Positions 42,154 to 50,960 of a stretch of 64,000 bases of DNA are shown here, piece after piece. Location of the stretch: assembly GCF_900103935.1 (NCBI RefSeq), contig NZ_FNIC01000001.1:567203-631202 (forward strand). The letters are read 5' to 3'. The notes below the pieces were generated by a model that was not told the origin of the DNA, made no database searches, and saw only the letters and a list, made by a program, of their open reading frames with translations. Numbering within the stretch: the stretch's first letter is position 1; every line of letters starts with the position of its first letter. This DNA is from Nocardioides szechwanensis. GTDB lineage: Bacteria; Actinomycetota; Actinomycetes; Propionibacteriales; Nocardioidaceae. The translations under genes and the position numbers were made by a program.

Positions 42154-44718
42154 TCAGCGGGGCACGACCGAGAACAAGAACTCCCGCTTCACCATGACCC
42201 AGGCGAGCGCGATCTCGGTCAGGTGCACGAGCACGCCCTGCCATGGGCTCGTAGGGTCGAGGCCGGGGACGTTGTCGACCGCGATGACGAAGAACACGTG
42301 CATGACGAAGACGTAGAGCGACGCCTGGCCGAGTGGCACCAGCACCCGGCCCACGGCAGCGTTGACGGGCCGCCAGAAGGCCGACAGGAACGCGAACATC
42401 ACTACGACGACCAGTGCCAGGTCCAACAGCCGGCCGGCCTGGAGGAAGACGCGCACGTAGTAGTCGTCGTAGAGCCTGGCGAAGAGGTCGGTCGGCCACG
42501 GGCCGTGCGGGACGTGACCGGCGTACGCCGCCCACAACCAGACGAGCAACAGGGAGTAGCCCACGACAACGGCAGAGACGCCGAGCTTGCCAGGACGGGT
42601 CGTCAGTGCCCGGACCACCTGGGCCCGGTGATAGCCGAGCACCATGCCGGTGACGAACACGACCTGCCAGATGAGCAGCGGGAAGACGTCGTCGAACTGC
42701 GAGGGCAGGACGTGCCCGTCGACCGCGGTGCCGTAGGCGTAGAGGCCCCAGGAGATCGCCAGCACCACCCACCAGAGCCGACGGCGCAGCAGGAGGAGAA
42801 GACCCGGCGCCAGGGCGATGAGTACCACGAACAGCCCCAGGACGTTGAGCACCCAAGGCCCCATCCGCAAGGTAAGCAGCTCGCGGACGGCGTACCACGG
42901 CGGCGGGTAGTCGAGGAGCCGCGGTGCGTTGTAGTAGAGGTCGTAGACGTGGCCGGCGGCGTCGGCTCCGTCGGCCCCGGTGCCGCGGTCGGTGAACGTC
43001 GTGACGACGCTCGCGGGGGATCCCGGAAGCAGGTCGAGGAGCCAGACCAGCAGCACCACGACGAGCGCGGTGACGTAGAGCTTGCGGGCCCGCTGCCAGC
43101 GCAGGACCGAGGCGGCCCAGTCACCGACCCGCTCCGCCTGGCTGCGATGGACCATGCCGAGCACCACACCCGACAGCGCGACGAAGGCTTCTGCGCCGCT
43201 GATTGCGCCGAAGGCGTTGAGCGCGAACCACGACAGCGCCCCGGCGACCTCGGTGTGGGTGACGATCACCGTGCAGATCAGGAAGCCACGGAAGAGGTCG
43301 ACCCGCAAGTCGCGGGAGCTGCCAGGCAGGTCCCGGTACCCCCAGTCGGGGCGTAGCCGGGACACCAGCCCGCTGAGCAGGAAGAGCAGCGCGAGTGCGC
43401 CGACGCCGCCGGCGATCCAGCTCATGGAGTCCGACAGCTCGGCTCGCGTCGGCATGCGCCCCTGCGCGGTGGCCTCGTTGGCCGTCTCCTGGTCGAGTAC
43501 GTCGGTCACGGGACCGAGGTCGAGGCCCGCGGCCGCGAGGTCGCGACGCAAGGCCGTCACCAGCTGCTCGGTGCGCGTCGCGCCCCAGGCGACCTCGAGG
43601 TCGTCCGCCTCAGCCTCGGGGCGGCTCGTCTCGAGCCAGCTGATGCCGGCGACGAGCGGGTACTCGTCGACCGCGGCGAAGACCTGCTCCCACCACTCCA
43701 CCTTGATGTCGCGCTCGGAGTCTCCGCCCGCGTCGGGCGTCCACAGAGCGGCGGTCTCCATCAGCATGGGGCGGCCGTCGGCCTCGGCGAACCGCTCGTA
43801 GAAGGGGGTACGACGGCGCTCGTCGCCGTAGCCCCACGTCTCGTCGAGGCGCGACTGGAGCTCGTCGCTGCGTGGCGTGGTGTTGATGCTGAAGGCAGTC
43901 GGCTCCTGCTCCTCGTCGGGCCCCACCCCGTCGTCGGTGTCGAAGCTGGGCGCGTCGTACTCCGCGCCGAAGTGGTAGAGCGTGAGCCCCACCCAGTCGA
44001 CCGACTCGTCGCCCGGGAAGTAGGGGCCGTAGGGGTCGTCGGTGATATCGACGTCGTCGTCGTCGTCGGTGTCGAGCGCGGCGGACTCCCGATCGGAGCG
44101 AAGGTCGACGGCGCCGTAGGCGCGACCGAACGGGTAGCCGGCGCCGTAGACCGGCGACCACACCATCGCGGCGTGCTCGGTGGCGTCGTGGACGGCGGCT
44201 GCGACGGTCCGGAACGCCTCGACGTAGGCGAGCGGCTGCTGGCCCCAGGAGACCCACGAGCCGTTCATCTCCGGCGCGAAGCGGACCAGGAAGTAGCTGC
44301 CGAGCTCGCCGTGGAGGTCAGCAAGGAGCTCGCCGAGCTCCTCGGCGTCCTCCGTGGTCAGGTCGCCGAGCGACTCCCGGGGCTCCAGCGTCAGGACCGC
44401 GACCGCCCCCTGGGTGGCGCTCTGCTGCGCGAACTGCTCCAGGTAGGTGGTGTCGTCGTCGGTGAGGGGGTAGCTCACGTGCTGGGAGTAGAGCGAGGGC
44501 GTCTCGCCCAGGCGACCGGCGTAGTCGGCGGGCAGGTCGTCCTCCCAGTCCAGCGCCGGCCCGAACCAGGGACTGCCGGGTACGGGCAGGTCGGGGACGG
44601 GGTCGTCGGTCTGCGCGGCGGCTCCCGGCGCGGCCACGCCGAAGCCTGCGAGGACGGCGAGGGTGACCAGCAGACCGACGGTCAGTCGGAGGACACGCGC
44701 AGGCACAGGAGGTCCCAC
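42154..44718 (-). CDS. GH26-like glycosidase fused to OpgC-type membrane acyltransferase
   Basis: 854 residues from GTG 44718 (GTG 44706 also possible), overlapping the anti-sigma gene. A signal-anchor (LTVGLLVTLAVLAGFGVAA) is followed by a secreted GH26-like domain: acid/base Glu150 in RFAPEMNGSW, nucleophile Glu321 in LMETAALW, and an Asp-rich calcium-like loop near 216-229. From about residue 433 come roughly 10-11 membrane helices with DLRVDLFRGFLICTVIVTHTEV and LGQASLYVFVMHVFF, as in OpgC, which succinylates glucans. The fusion can trim a beta-glycan outside and acylate it. It is the last gene of the glycosyltransferase operon. Catalytic roles follow from family; the glycan is unknown. 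Confidence 0.82.
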   Translation of the reverse strand: MGPPVPARVLRLTVGLLVTLAVLAGFGVAAPGAAAQTDDPVPDLPVPGSPWFGPALDWEDDLPADYAGRLGETPSLYSQHVSYPLTDDDTTYLEQFAQQSATQGAVAVLTLEPRESLGDLTTEDAEELGELLADLHGELGSYFLVRFAPEMNGSWVSWGQQPLAYVEAFRTVAAAVHDATEHAAMVWSPVYGAGYPFGRAYGAVDLRSDRESAALDTDDDDDVDITDDPYGPYFPGDESVDWVGLTLYHFGAEYDAPSFDTDDGVGPDEEQEPTAFSINTTPRSDELQSRLDETWGYGDERRRTPFYERFAEADGRPMLMETAALWTPDAGGDSERDIKVEWWEQVFAAVDEYPLVAGISWLETSRPEAEADDLEVAWGATRTEQLVTALRRDLAAAGLDLGPVTDVLDQETANEATAQGRMPTRAELSDSMSWIAGGVGALALLFLLSGLVSRLRPDWGYRDLPGSSRDLRVDLFRGFLICTVIVTHTEVAGALSWFALNAFGAISGAEAFVALSGVVLGMVHRSQAERVGDWAASVLRWQRARKLYVTALVVVLLVWLLDLLPGSPASVVTTFTDRGTGADGADAAGHVYDLYYNAPRLLDYPPPWYAVRELLTLRMGPWVLNVLGLFVVLIALAPGLLLLLRRRLWWVVLAISWGLYAYGTAVDGHVLPSQFDDVFPLLIWQVVFVTGMVLGYHRAQVVRALTTRPGKLGVSAVVVGYSLLLVWLWAAYAGHVPHGPWPTDLFARLYDDYYVRVFLQAGRLLDLALVVVVMFAFLSAFWRPVNAAVGRVLVPLGQASLYVFVMHVFFVIAVDNVPGLDPTSPWQGVLVHLTEIALAWVMVKREFLFSVVPR

Positions 44719-45155
44719 AGGTTGCGGTCCTCGACCCGCTCGTAGGACAGCTCGTCCAATGCCGCGGTGGCCAGGGCCAGCCCTCGGCCCGACTCGGCGA
44801 GCTCGTCGGGCATGGCGACCCCGCTGAGGTCCAGTGCGGTCGGCAGCCCGTTGTCGGCGAGGTGCGCCATCAGGGCCTCGTCGGTGACACCCAGCACGAT
44901 CTCGAACCGTCGCCCCTCATGACCGGGGACGTCGACGTTGTCGGCGGCGTACGCGTGCTCGACCACGTTGCCCAGGATCTCGATGACCGACATCTCGAAC
45001 CGGACCCGGTCGCGGTCGGAGATCCCGGAGGCCGTGCCCCACAGGTGCTCGAGCATGACGTGCACGAGGTCCATGATCTCGGGCGTGGCGGGTGCGGAGA
45101 GCTCGAGACGGCTTTCGAGGGCGGTGACAGAACGCGCAGCAATGGGCTCAGTCAT
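44682..45155 (-). CDS. anti-sigma regulatory factor (HATPase, RsbW/SpoIIAB-like)
   Basis: 157 residues from ATG 45155. The N-box is FEMSVIEILGNVVEHAYAAD and the G1 box is AHLADNGLPTAL, with G2 ESGRGLALATAALD. It fits the RsbW-type kinase that phosphorylates a STAS partner and releases or captures a sigma factor. It overlaps the STAS gene by 8 bases and the glycosidase by 37. Together with the PP2C it forms a complete partner-switch set inside the polysaccharide operon. Its sigma factor or other target is not in the window. Confidence 0.88.
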   Translation of the reverse strand: MTEPIAARSVTALESRLELSAPATPEIMDLVHVMLEHLWGTASGISDRDRVRFEMSVIEILGNVVEHAYAADNVDVPGHEGRRFEIVLGVTDEALMAHLADNGLPTALDLSGVAMPDELAESGRGLALATAALDELSYERVEDRNLWDLLCLRVSSD

Positions 45156-45483
45156 CGAAAGCGGCCTCGACCGACTCGCGGGCACGGAGTACGCGGTCGA
45201 GGTTGGTGAGCTCGAAGACCGTCATGACGGCGGGGGAGACCCGGGCGATCCGGAGGTCACCGCCGGCCTGCCGCGCGGACTTGAGCCCACCGACCAGGGC
45301 GCCCAGACCGGAGGAGTCCAGGAAGCTGGTCTCCCCGAGGTCGACCACGATTCGGGTGGTGCCGTTGGCGACCAGCTCGGAAAGGATCTCCTTGAGCCGT
45401 CGGGCCGAGACCATGTTCAGCCGCCCTTCTGGGGTGACGACCCCGATCCCGTCGTCGCGGGTGTCGACTCCGAACTCGATCAT
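45148..45483 (-). CDS. STAS-domain anti-anti-sigma factor
   Basis: 111 residues from ATG 45483, with AAGGAG upstream. It has the SpoIIAA-type core IVVDLGETSFLDSSGLGALVGGL, in which the Ser of LDSSGLG is the phosphorylation site of the family. It is expected to be phosphorylated by the HATPase protein and dephosphorylated by the PP2C. ATGA overlap with the glycosyltransferase stop couples it to the polysaccharide genes. Confidence 0.93.
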   Translation of the reverse strand: MIEFGVDTRDDGIGVVTPEGRLNMVSARRLKEILSELVANGTTRIVVDLGETSFLDSSGLGALVGGLKSARQAGGDLRIARVSPAVMTVFELTNLDRVLRARESVEAAFDD

Positions 45484-47462
45484 GGTGCTCCTTGCGTTGG
45501 GGGGCTGGGACTGGTGACGGCAACGTCGGGCTGGAAGCCCTGGTAACGCGCTGCCTTGATGATGACGGAGAAGATCAGCAGGTCGAAGGCGACCCAGACC
45601 ATGTTGAAGAGGCTCCCGGGGATGTTGGCCTGACCAGCAACCATGCGGACGATTCCGACGACGACGGCCAGGGCGAGTACCCCCATCGCCACGAGCTGCG
45701 GGCGGATCAGGTGCCAGGCGGGTCCCGTCGGCTCGCGCTTCGTCTTCGGGGTGACCGCGAAGTCGAGGCTTCGCCCCAGGAACACGTTGCCGAAGGCAGT
45801 GGTGAACGACTTGATCCAGACCGGGAACAGCGCGAGGGAGTACTGCTGGCCACGCCAGGTCTTCCGGCCGTCCGCGACCACGAAGAACAGCAGCTGGTTG
45901 ACGATCAGGAAGGGGATCAGCCGGATGAAGAAGTCGGTGCTCAAGGCGTCCACGGGCAGGATGCCGAGCGTCAGGTAGATCACCGGGGCGGCGATGTAGA
46001 CGAGCGCGGCGAAGCCCGACAGGTAGCTCCACATCGTGGAGAAGTACATCAGCCGCTGGGCGACGGAGAGACCCTTCTGGACCAGCGGGTTCTCCTTGAA
46101 CATCACCTGCACCGTGCCCTGGGCCCAGCGCAGGCGCTGCGTCAGCATCGTCTGAAGGTCCTCCGGTGCCAGACCCAGGGCCAGGACCTCGTCGTGGTAC
46201 GCCGTCTTCCACCCGAGGGCGTGGATCCGCATGCAGGTCGCCATGTCCTCGGTGACCGAGATCGTGGCCATGGGCATCACCGCCTGAGCCTCGCCGCCGC
46301 GGTCGACGTCGATTGCGTTGACCAGTGCCTGGACAGTCTCGACAGCGCCCAGGGGCGACCAGTCGCGGTGGGCCATCTGCTCCAGCACGCCGTCGTCGAT
46401 GGTCCCGAGGGCCAGGTCCGGGTCGTCCGAGATCCCCTCGAGCTCGGCGATGATCGCAAGGTCCGCCTGGAGGGCGTGCAGGTCGGAGGCGACCAGCTCC
46501 CGGCGGATGGCGCCGACCCGGGCCTGGAAGCGGTAGGTGACGTCGAAGAGCGCCACGCCTCGCGCCAGCTCGCGGCGGGCCCGGCCGATCTCGTGCAGGA
46601 TGTTGTCGAGGGCGACGCGTACCTCGGGCTGGTCGGAGCCCAGGCGGCGCTTGGCCGAGCGCAGCACAGTGCGAGCAGTGCGTAGCGCCCGGTGGACGCC
46701 GATCTCGATCTCGCCGACGTAACGCGACACCCCGAGCTGCATGAGCGCCTCGCGGCGGATCACCGCGTTGGAGCCACAGAAGAAGGCGGAGTTCCAGCCG
46801 TCCTTGCCTTGCTGGATCGGTCCGTAGAACAGCGGAGCCTGGCTGCCGAGAGGATCGTCCTCCGGGACGTTGGTGAAGTACTGCGGGGTCTGGACCAGCG
46901 CCATCGACTCGTCGGAGAAGAACCCCAAGGTGTGGTCGAGCATCTCCGGCTTGGGGATCATGTCGGCGTCGAGGATGAGCAGGAACTCGCCCTCGGTCGA
47001 CAGCAGGGCGTTGTTGAGGTTGCCGGCCTTGGCGTGGCGCGGCATTCCCGCCCAGTCGGCCGACCGGGTGATCCACCCGAGGCCCTCCGCCTCGGCTGCG
47101 GCCCGCATCTCGGGGCGGTTGCCGTCGTCGAGGATCCAGGTCTCGTGGGGGTAGGCAATCGCCTTGGCGGCCCGCGCCGTGGTCATGACGAGCTCGATGG
47201 GCTCGTTGTAGGTGGCGATGAAGACGTCCACGGTCAGGCCGGGCTCGGGGGGCGGCGGGGTGCCGCGCTCCTTCAGCCGCCACATGCCGAGCCCGAACAG
47301 CAGCGAGTCGATCAGGCTGTAGGTCTCGGCCAGGATGAGCGGAACGGCGATCCACCAGGCGTCCCAGTTCACCGAGACCAGCCAGCGCCACACGACGTAG
47401 TTGAGACCGAGGACCGAGGTGAGGACGACGATGACGCGAATCAGCAGGAGACGCCTCGTCAC
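45480..47462 (-). CDS. cellulose-synthase-like processive glycosyltransferase (GT2) with catalytic-domain insertion
   Basis: 660 residues. Two N-terminal helices are followed by the GT2 core: FIATYNEP (81-88), DDGNR (112-116), DAD (165-167), TED (404-406) and QRLRW (442-446), the full set for a processive beta-glycan synthase. The gap between DAD and TED is about 240 residues instead of about 100 in BcsA, because about 140 extra, mainly helical, residues (near 248-395) are inserted. Six or so C-terminal helices would form the channel. No PilZ domain for c-di-GMP is present, so control may come from the neighbouring PP2C/STAS/HATPase proteins. The product is unknown. Confidence 0.9.
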   Translation of the reverse strand: MTRRLLLIRVIVVLTSVLGLNYVVWRWLVSVNWDAWWIAVPLILAETYSLIDSLLFGLGMWRLKERGTPPPPEPGLTVDVFIATYNEPIELVMTTARAAKAIAYPHETWILDDGNRPEMRAAAEAEGLGWITRSADWAGMPRHAKAGNLNNALLSTEGEFLLILDADMIPKPEMLDHTLGFFSDESMALVQTPQYFTNVPEDDPLGSQAPLFYGPIQQGKDGWNSAFFCGSNAVIRREALMQLGVSRYVGEIEIGVHRALRTARTVLRSAKRRLGSDQPEVRVALDNILHEIGRARRELARGVALFDVTYRFQARVGAIRRELVASDLHALQADLAIIAELEGISDDPDLALGTIDDGVLEQMAHRDWSPLGAVETVQALVNAIDVDRGGEAQAVMPMATISVTEDMATCMRIHALGWKTAYHDEVLALGLAPEDLQTMLTQRLRWAQGTVQVMFKENPLVQKGLSVAQRLMYFSTMWSYLSGFAALVYIAAPVIYLTLGILPVDALSTDFFIRLIPFLIVNQLLFFVVADGRKTWRGQQYSLALFPVWIKSFTTAFGNVFLGRSLDFAVTPKTKREPTGPAWHLIRPQLVAMGVLALAVVVGIVRMVAGQANIPGSLFNMVWVAFDLLIFSVIIKAARYQGFQPDVAVTSPSPPTQGAP

Positions 47463-48667
47463 GGGACGCCCTCATGACGCCGGAACACCGCGACCGCGGT
47501 GACGTCGTCGAGCGGGGTGCGCTCCCGGGTCAGCCTGGCCACCGAGGCCAGCAGCGCGTCCGCGTCGGCGGCCTCGCGCATCAGCTCGCCGATCGGGACC
47601 CACCACTCCATCGGGTCGTCGATCAGGTCGAGCAGCCCGTCGCTGAACACCAGCATCCGGGCGCCGGGCTCGAGGGTCAGCTCGTGCTCGGACCAGTGGT
47701 CCTCGGGCAGGATGCCGAACGGGCGGTCGTCGCTGTCGAGACGGATCGTCTCGCCCTCCGGTGTCACCACCAGGCAGAGGCCGGAACCCGCGTCGACGTA
47801 CCGGGTGTAGCCGTCGTCCAGGTCGATCGCGGTCTGGAAGAGCGTCACGAAGGACTCTGCGCGCTCGAGGTCGGCGAGCAGGCTGCGCGCGACCTGGGTG
47901 GCGGTCACGCCGAGGTCGACGCCGGCGGTGACGGCCGAGTTGGTGCCGCGGATGGCGGCGCGGGCGCCGGCGCCCACCAGGGCCGCCCCCGTGCCCTTGC
48001 CCATCACGTCGCCGAGAGCGAGGTGCACGACGCCGTTGAGGACGCCGTAGTCGTAGAAGTCGCCGCCCACCGCCAGGGCCGGCAGGCACAGCCCGTTGAC
48101 GTCCCACTCGCCCACGCGGATGGGCTTGGACGGCAGCAGCGAGGCCTGCACCCGGCCGGCCTGCGACATCTCGGTCGAGGAGACGAGCTCCTGCTCGGCC
48201 CAGGCCGCCATGTCCCGGAAGGCGTCGAGCAGCTCGCCCTCGAGCGTGCGCGGCTTGGAGTCGTAGAGGCAGAACACCCCTACGACGTTGCCGATCGCGT
48301 CACGCAGCGGGTGCCCGGCATAGAACCGGACAGCACCGTCGCGTACCAGTTGCAGGTGCTTGAACCGCTCGTCCGCGGCAGTGTCCTCGACGACGAGCAG
48401 CCTCCCGAGATCGGTGGCCTGGTCACAGAAGCTCTCACTGCGAGGCACCTCGTCCACGTCGAAGCCCTGGGAGCTCGGGAACCACGCGCGCTCGCCGTCG
48501 AGGACCGTGATGGACGTCCTGGACACGTCGAACAAGAGGCGCGCCAGCCTGGTGATCCGTTCGTAGCGCTCGTCCTTGCCGGGCCCCAGGATCTGCAGGC
48601 TCTCCACCGCCCGCTGCCGGCGCTCCTCCACGTCGGGATCACGAAGGCTCTCGACGTGGGACGTCAT
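47459..48667 (-). CDS. GAF-PP2C (SpoIIE-type) protein phosphatase
   Basis: 402 residues from ATG 48667. A GAF sensor (residues about 25-170: ITRLARLLFDVSRTSITVLDG, FCDQATDLGRLLVVED) is followed by a PP2C domain with PALAVGGDFYDYG, LALGDVMGKGTGAALVG and SDGLLDLIDDP for metal binding. It should dephosphorylate the STAS partner when the GAF domain senses a signal. Overlap by ATGA with the glycosyltransferase shows that both are made together. Confidence 0.93.
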   Translation of the reverse strand: MTSHVESLRDPDVEERRQRAVESLQILGPGKDERYERITRLARLLFDVSRTSITVLDGERAWFPSSQGFDVDEVPRSESFCDQATDLGRLLVVEDTAADERFKHLQLVRDGAVRFYAGHPLRDAIGNVVGVFCLYDSKPRTLEGELLDAFRDMAAWAEQELVSSTEMSQAGRVQASLLPSKPIRVGEWDVNGLCLPALAVGGDFYDYGVLNGVVHLALGDVMGKGTGAALVGAGARAAIRGTNSAVTAGVDLGVTATQVARSLLADLERAESFVTLFQTAIDLDDGYTRYVDAGSGLCLVVTPEGETIRLDSDDRPFGILPEDHWSEHELTLEPGARMLVFSDGLLDLIDDPMEWWVPIGELMREAADADALLASVARLTRERTPLDDVTAVAVFRRHEGVP

Positions 48668-48843
48668 GCCACACCCTTTCGCTGGTCCTGCTGTGAGTGG
48701 TGTCGTACGTCAGCGCCCCCACGCTGCGGCCACAATATGCGCATCAGGCGCTACGTAGACACAGGTACCCGAACGGGGTCGCCCGACCGGCTCGCCGGGC
48801 GTTCGCTAGGTTGGGCATCGGACTCGGGGCTGGAGGTTGGGAC

Positions 48844-49584
48844 ATGGAAGCCACGCATCGCGTGCTGGTCGTCGATGACGACGCCGACATCCGCGACCTG
48901 CTCGTGTTCGTACTCGAGCAGGCCGGGCTCGAGGTCTCCTGGGCGGAGACCGGCGAGGACGCCCTGGCGAAGGTCCGTGAGCACCAGCCCGACCTGGTGA
49001 CGCTCGACCTGACCCTGCCCGACATGGACGGCACCGAGGTGTGCCGCCGGCTGCGCGAGTTCAGTGACGCGTACGTCGTCATGATCACCGGCCGAGCCTC
49101 GGAGACCGACCGGCTGGTCGGCCTCGAGGTCGGGGCCGACGACTACATGAACAAGCCGTTCTCGCCGCGCGAGGTGCTGGCCCGGGTCTCGGCGCTCCTG
49201 CGGCGTCCCCGCCTCGGCGCGCCGTCCGAGCCGGCCTCCTCGGTGGAGGAACCGGCGCCGGTCGCGGGACCGGCCGACGCGGAGCTCGACGTGGGCGGCG
49301 GCCTGGTGCTCGACTCCGCGCGTCACGTGGCCACCCTCGACGGTGAGCGGGTGATGCTGACCCCCGCTGAGTTCGACCTCCTGCGCGCTCTCGCCACCCG
49401 GCCCGGCGAGGCCTGGGAGCGCGAGGAACTGGTCCGCGAGGTCTGGCAGGGGGAGTTCATCGAGTCCGACTTCCTGGTCGACGTGCACATCGCCAACCTG
49501 CGCCGCAAGCTGCGCCGCGCGGGCAGCCGCACGACGTGGATCCGCACCGTAGGCGGGGCCAGCTACCTCTACGACCCGAGCTGA
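48844..49584 (+). CDS. orphan OmpR/PhoB-family response regulator
   Basis: 246 residues from ATG 48844. The receiver has VLVVDDDADIRDL, phosphorylation Asp in LVTLDLTLPD, and Lys in ADDYMNKPFSP. The C-terminal winged helix contains MLTPAEFDLLRALATRPGEAWERE and HIANLRRKLRRAG. No histidine kinase is nearby. It is divergent from the PP2C/glycosyltransferase operon across 176 bases and may control it. Confidence 0.93.
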   Translation: MEATHRVLVVDDDADIRDLLVFVLEQAGLEVSWAETGEDALAKVREHQPDLVTLDLTLPDMDGTEVCRRLREFSDAYVVMITGRASETDRLVGLEVGADDYMNKPFSPREVLARVSALLRRPRLGAPSEPASSVEEPAPVAGPADAELDVGGGLVLDSARHVATLDGERVMLTPAEFDLLRALATRPGEAWEREELVREVWQGEFIESDFLVDVHIANLRRKLRRAGSRTTWIRTVGGASYLYDPS

Positions 49585-49594
49585 GCGCGTTCGG

Positions 49595-50887
49595 TCACCT
49601 GGACGGCAGCTTCTTCAGCGCGCTCTGCGCCTGCGCGCGCTGCCACGGGGACTCGCCCGGGTCCATCGCGACGGACTTCCGGAGATGCGCTCGTGCCGGG
49701 TCGGTCAGGCCCAGGGCGGACTCGATGATGCCGCGGTGCGCCCAGAGCGATGGCTCCTGGGTGTCGAGACGGGTCGCCAGGCGGGCAAAGCGCAGTGCCT
49801 CTCGGTCACGCCCGTTGACGTGCAGGGCCCAAGCCATGCCGTCGGCGGCATGGATGCCCTTGCTGCGCGCCCACTCGGCCTCGGCGAGCGGCAGCGCCTC
49901 GGCGGCGGAGCCGTGGTCGGCCAGGAACAGGGCCAGCTCGAGGTCGATGTTGCCGCCGCCCTCCTCGAGGGTGCGTACGGCAGCCAGCGAGTCGTCGTAG
50001 GCCCGCTGCGCCTCTTCGGCGCGACCAAGTGCTTCGAGAGTCTCGCCCAGCTCGATGTAGAGCTCGGGGAGCGGGGTCGCGGCGACGACCTTCTGCCACC
50101 GAGCAACGGCAGACTCGAGATCACCGCGAGCAGTGTCGAGCAGGGCGAGGCCCACCAGCGTGTTCCTGTCGTCGGGGACGGCCTTCAGCGCCCGGTCGAG
50201 CTTGACCTCCGCGGCCTCCAAGCGACCCTGACGACGGTCCAGGTCGGCGGCGTGGCTCAGCAGGTGCGCCAGGTCGGTGCGGTTTGTCGAGTCCGTGCCG
50301 CTCATGAGCAGGGCGCGCGCCCGGTCGAGGTCGCCACGCAGCTCGACGGCGTAGGAGTACCGCGACGCGGTGCCGACCCCCGGCTGGCGACGGTCGGCGG
50401 TGCGCACGGCGACCAGCTGCTGGCGGTACTTCCCGAGCTGGGTCAGGGCGTCTACCCGGATCCCCAGGGCGATCGGGTCGTAGGGCGCAATGGCGAGTGC
50501 GGCGTCGGCCTGCTCGAGAGCGGCGACGAAGTCGTGGTGCGAGGCGCTGATCGCGGAGCCGTTGGCCAGGGCGGCGACGTTGCCCTGCGGAAGTATCTCC
50601 AGGGAGCGCTCGATGGCGGCATCCGCCTTGGCGTAGAGGTCCTGCTCGAAGGTGACGCCGGCCCGGTTGAAGTAGGCGAGTCCGAGGTCGGCCCAGGCGC
50701 GGTGGTCAGCGGGGACACGGCGTACCTGCTCCTCGAGGGCGGCAACGGCCTCTGCGCCGGTGGCGTTGGCTCCGGGCACGACCGCGAGCGGCGACGATGC
50801 GGCGGTGTCGGCGTCCCTGCTCAGGCCGAGGGCTCCGGAGACGCTCAGCACCAGGGCAAGGGAGACGAGCACGACGTACTTGAGCAT
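49595..50887 (-). CDS. secreted tetratricopeptide-repeat protein
   Basis: 430 residues from ATG 50887, with a signal peptide (YVVLVSLALVLSVSGALGL). The rest has about 8-9 TPR units, for example HRAWADLGLAYFNRAGVTFE and PPELYIELGETLEAL-type repeats (LYIELGETLEALGRAEEAQRAYDD). It lies directly downstream of a DUF4331 gene, a pair seen in other actinobacteria and proteobacteria. It is probably exported and helps assemble or hold the DUF4331 product. Its role is unknown. Confidence 0.85.
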   Translation of the reverse strand: MLKYVVLVSLALVLSVSGALGLSRDADTAASSPLAVVPGANATGAEAVAALEEQVRRVPADHRAWADLGLAYFNRAGVTFEQDLYAKADAAIERSLEILPQGNVAALANGSAISASHHDFVAALEQADAALAIAPYDPIALGIRVDALTQLGKYRQQLVAVRTADRRQPGVGTASRYSYAVELRGDLDRARALLMSGTDSTNRTDLAHLLSHAADLDRRQGRLEAAEVKLDRALKAVPDDRNTLVGLALLDTARGDLESAVARWQKVVAATPLPELYIELGETLEALGRAEEAQRAYDDSLAAVRTLEEGGGNIDLELALFLADHGSAAEALPLAEAEWARSKGIHAADGMAWALHVNGRDREALRFARLATRLDTQEPSLWAHRGIIESALGLTDPARAHLRKSVAMDPGESPWQRAQAQSALKKLPSR

Positions 50888-50960
50888 CAGCAGAGCCTTT
50901 CGGGGTGGAGCCCGGCCGCGCGACGACAGCTTGGCCGCGCGGCCGGGCGAAGGGGGTGGA

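Noticed and set aside
44682..44718. 37-base overlap of glycosidase and anti-sigma genes as a mis-call
   Set aside because: The signal-anchor of the glycosidase fits a start at GTG 44718 or 44706, and HATPase motifs end normally, so a true overlap is more likely than a wrong end.
45148..47475. Long frame (775 codons) covering the STAS protein and, out of frame, the GT2 gene
   Set aside because: Only its last 111 residues make the STAS protein; the rest is low-complexity and lies over the GT2 coding frame.
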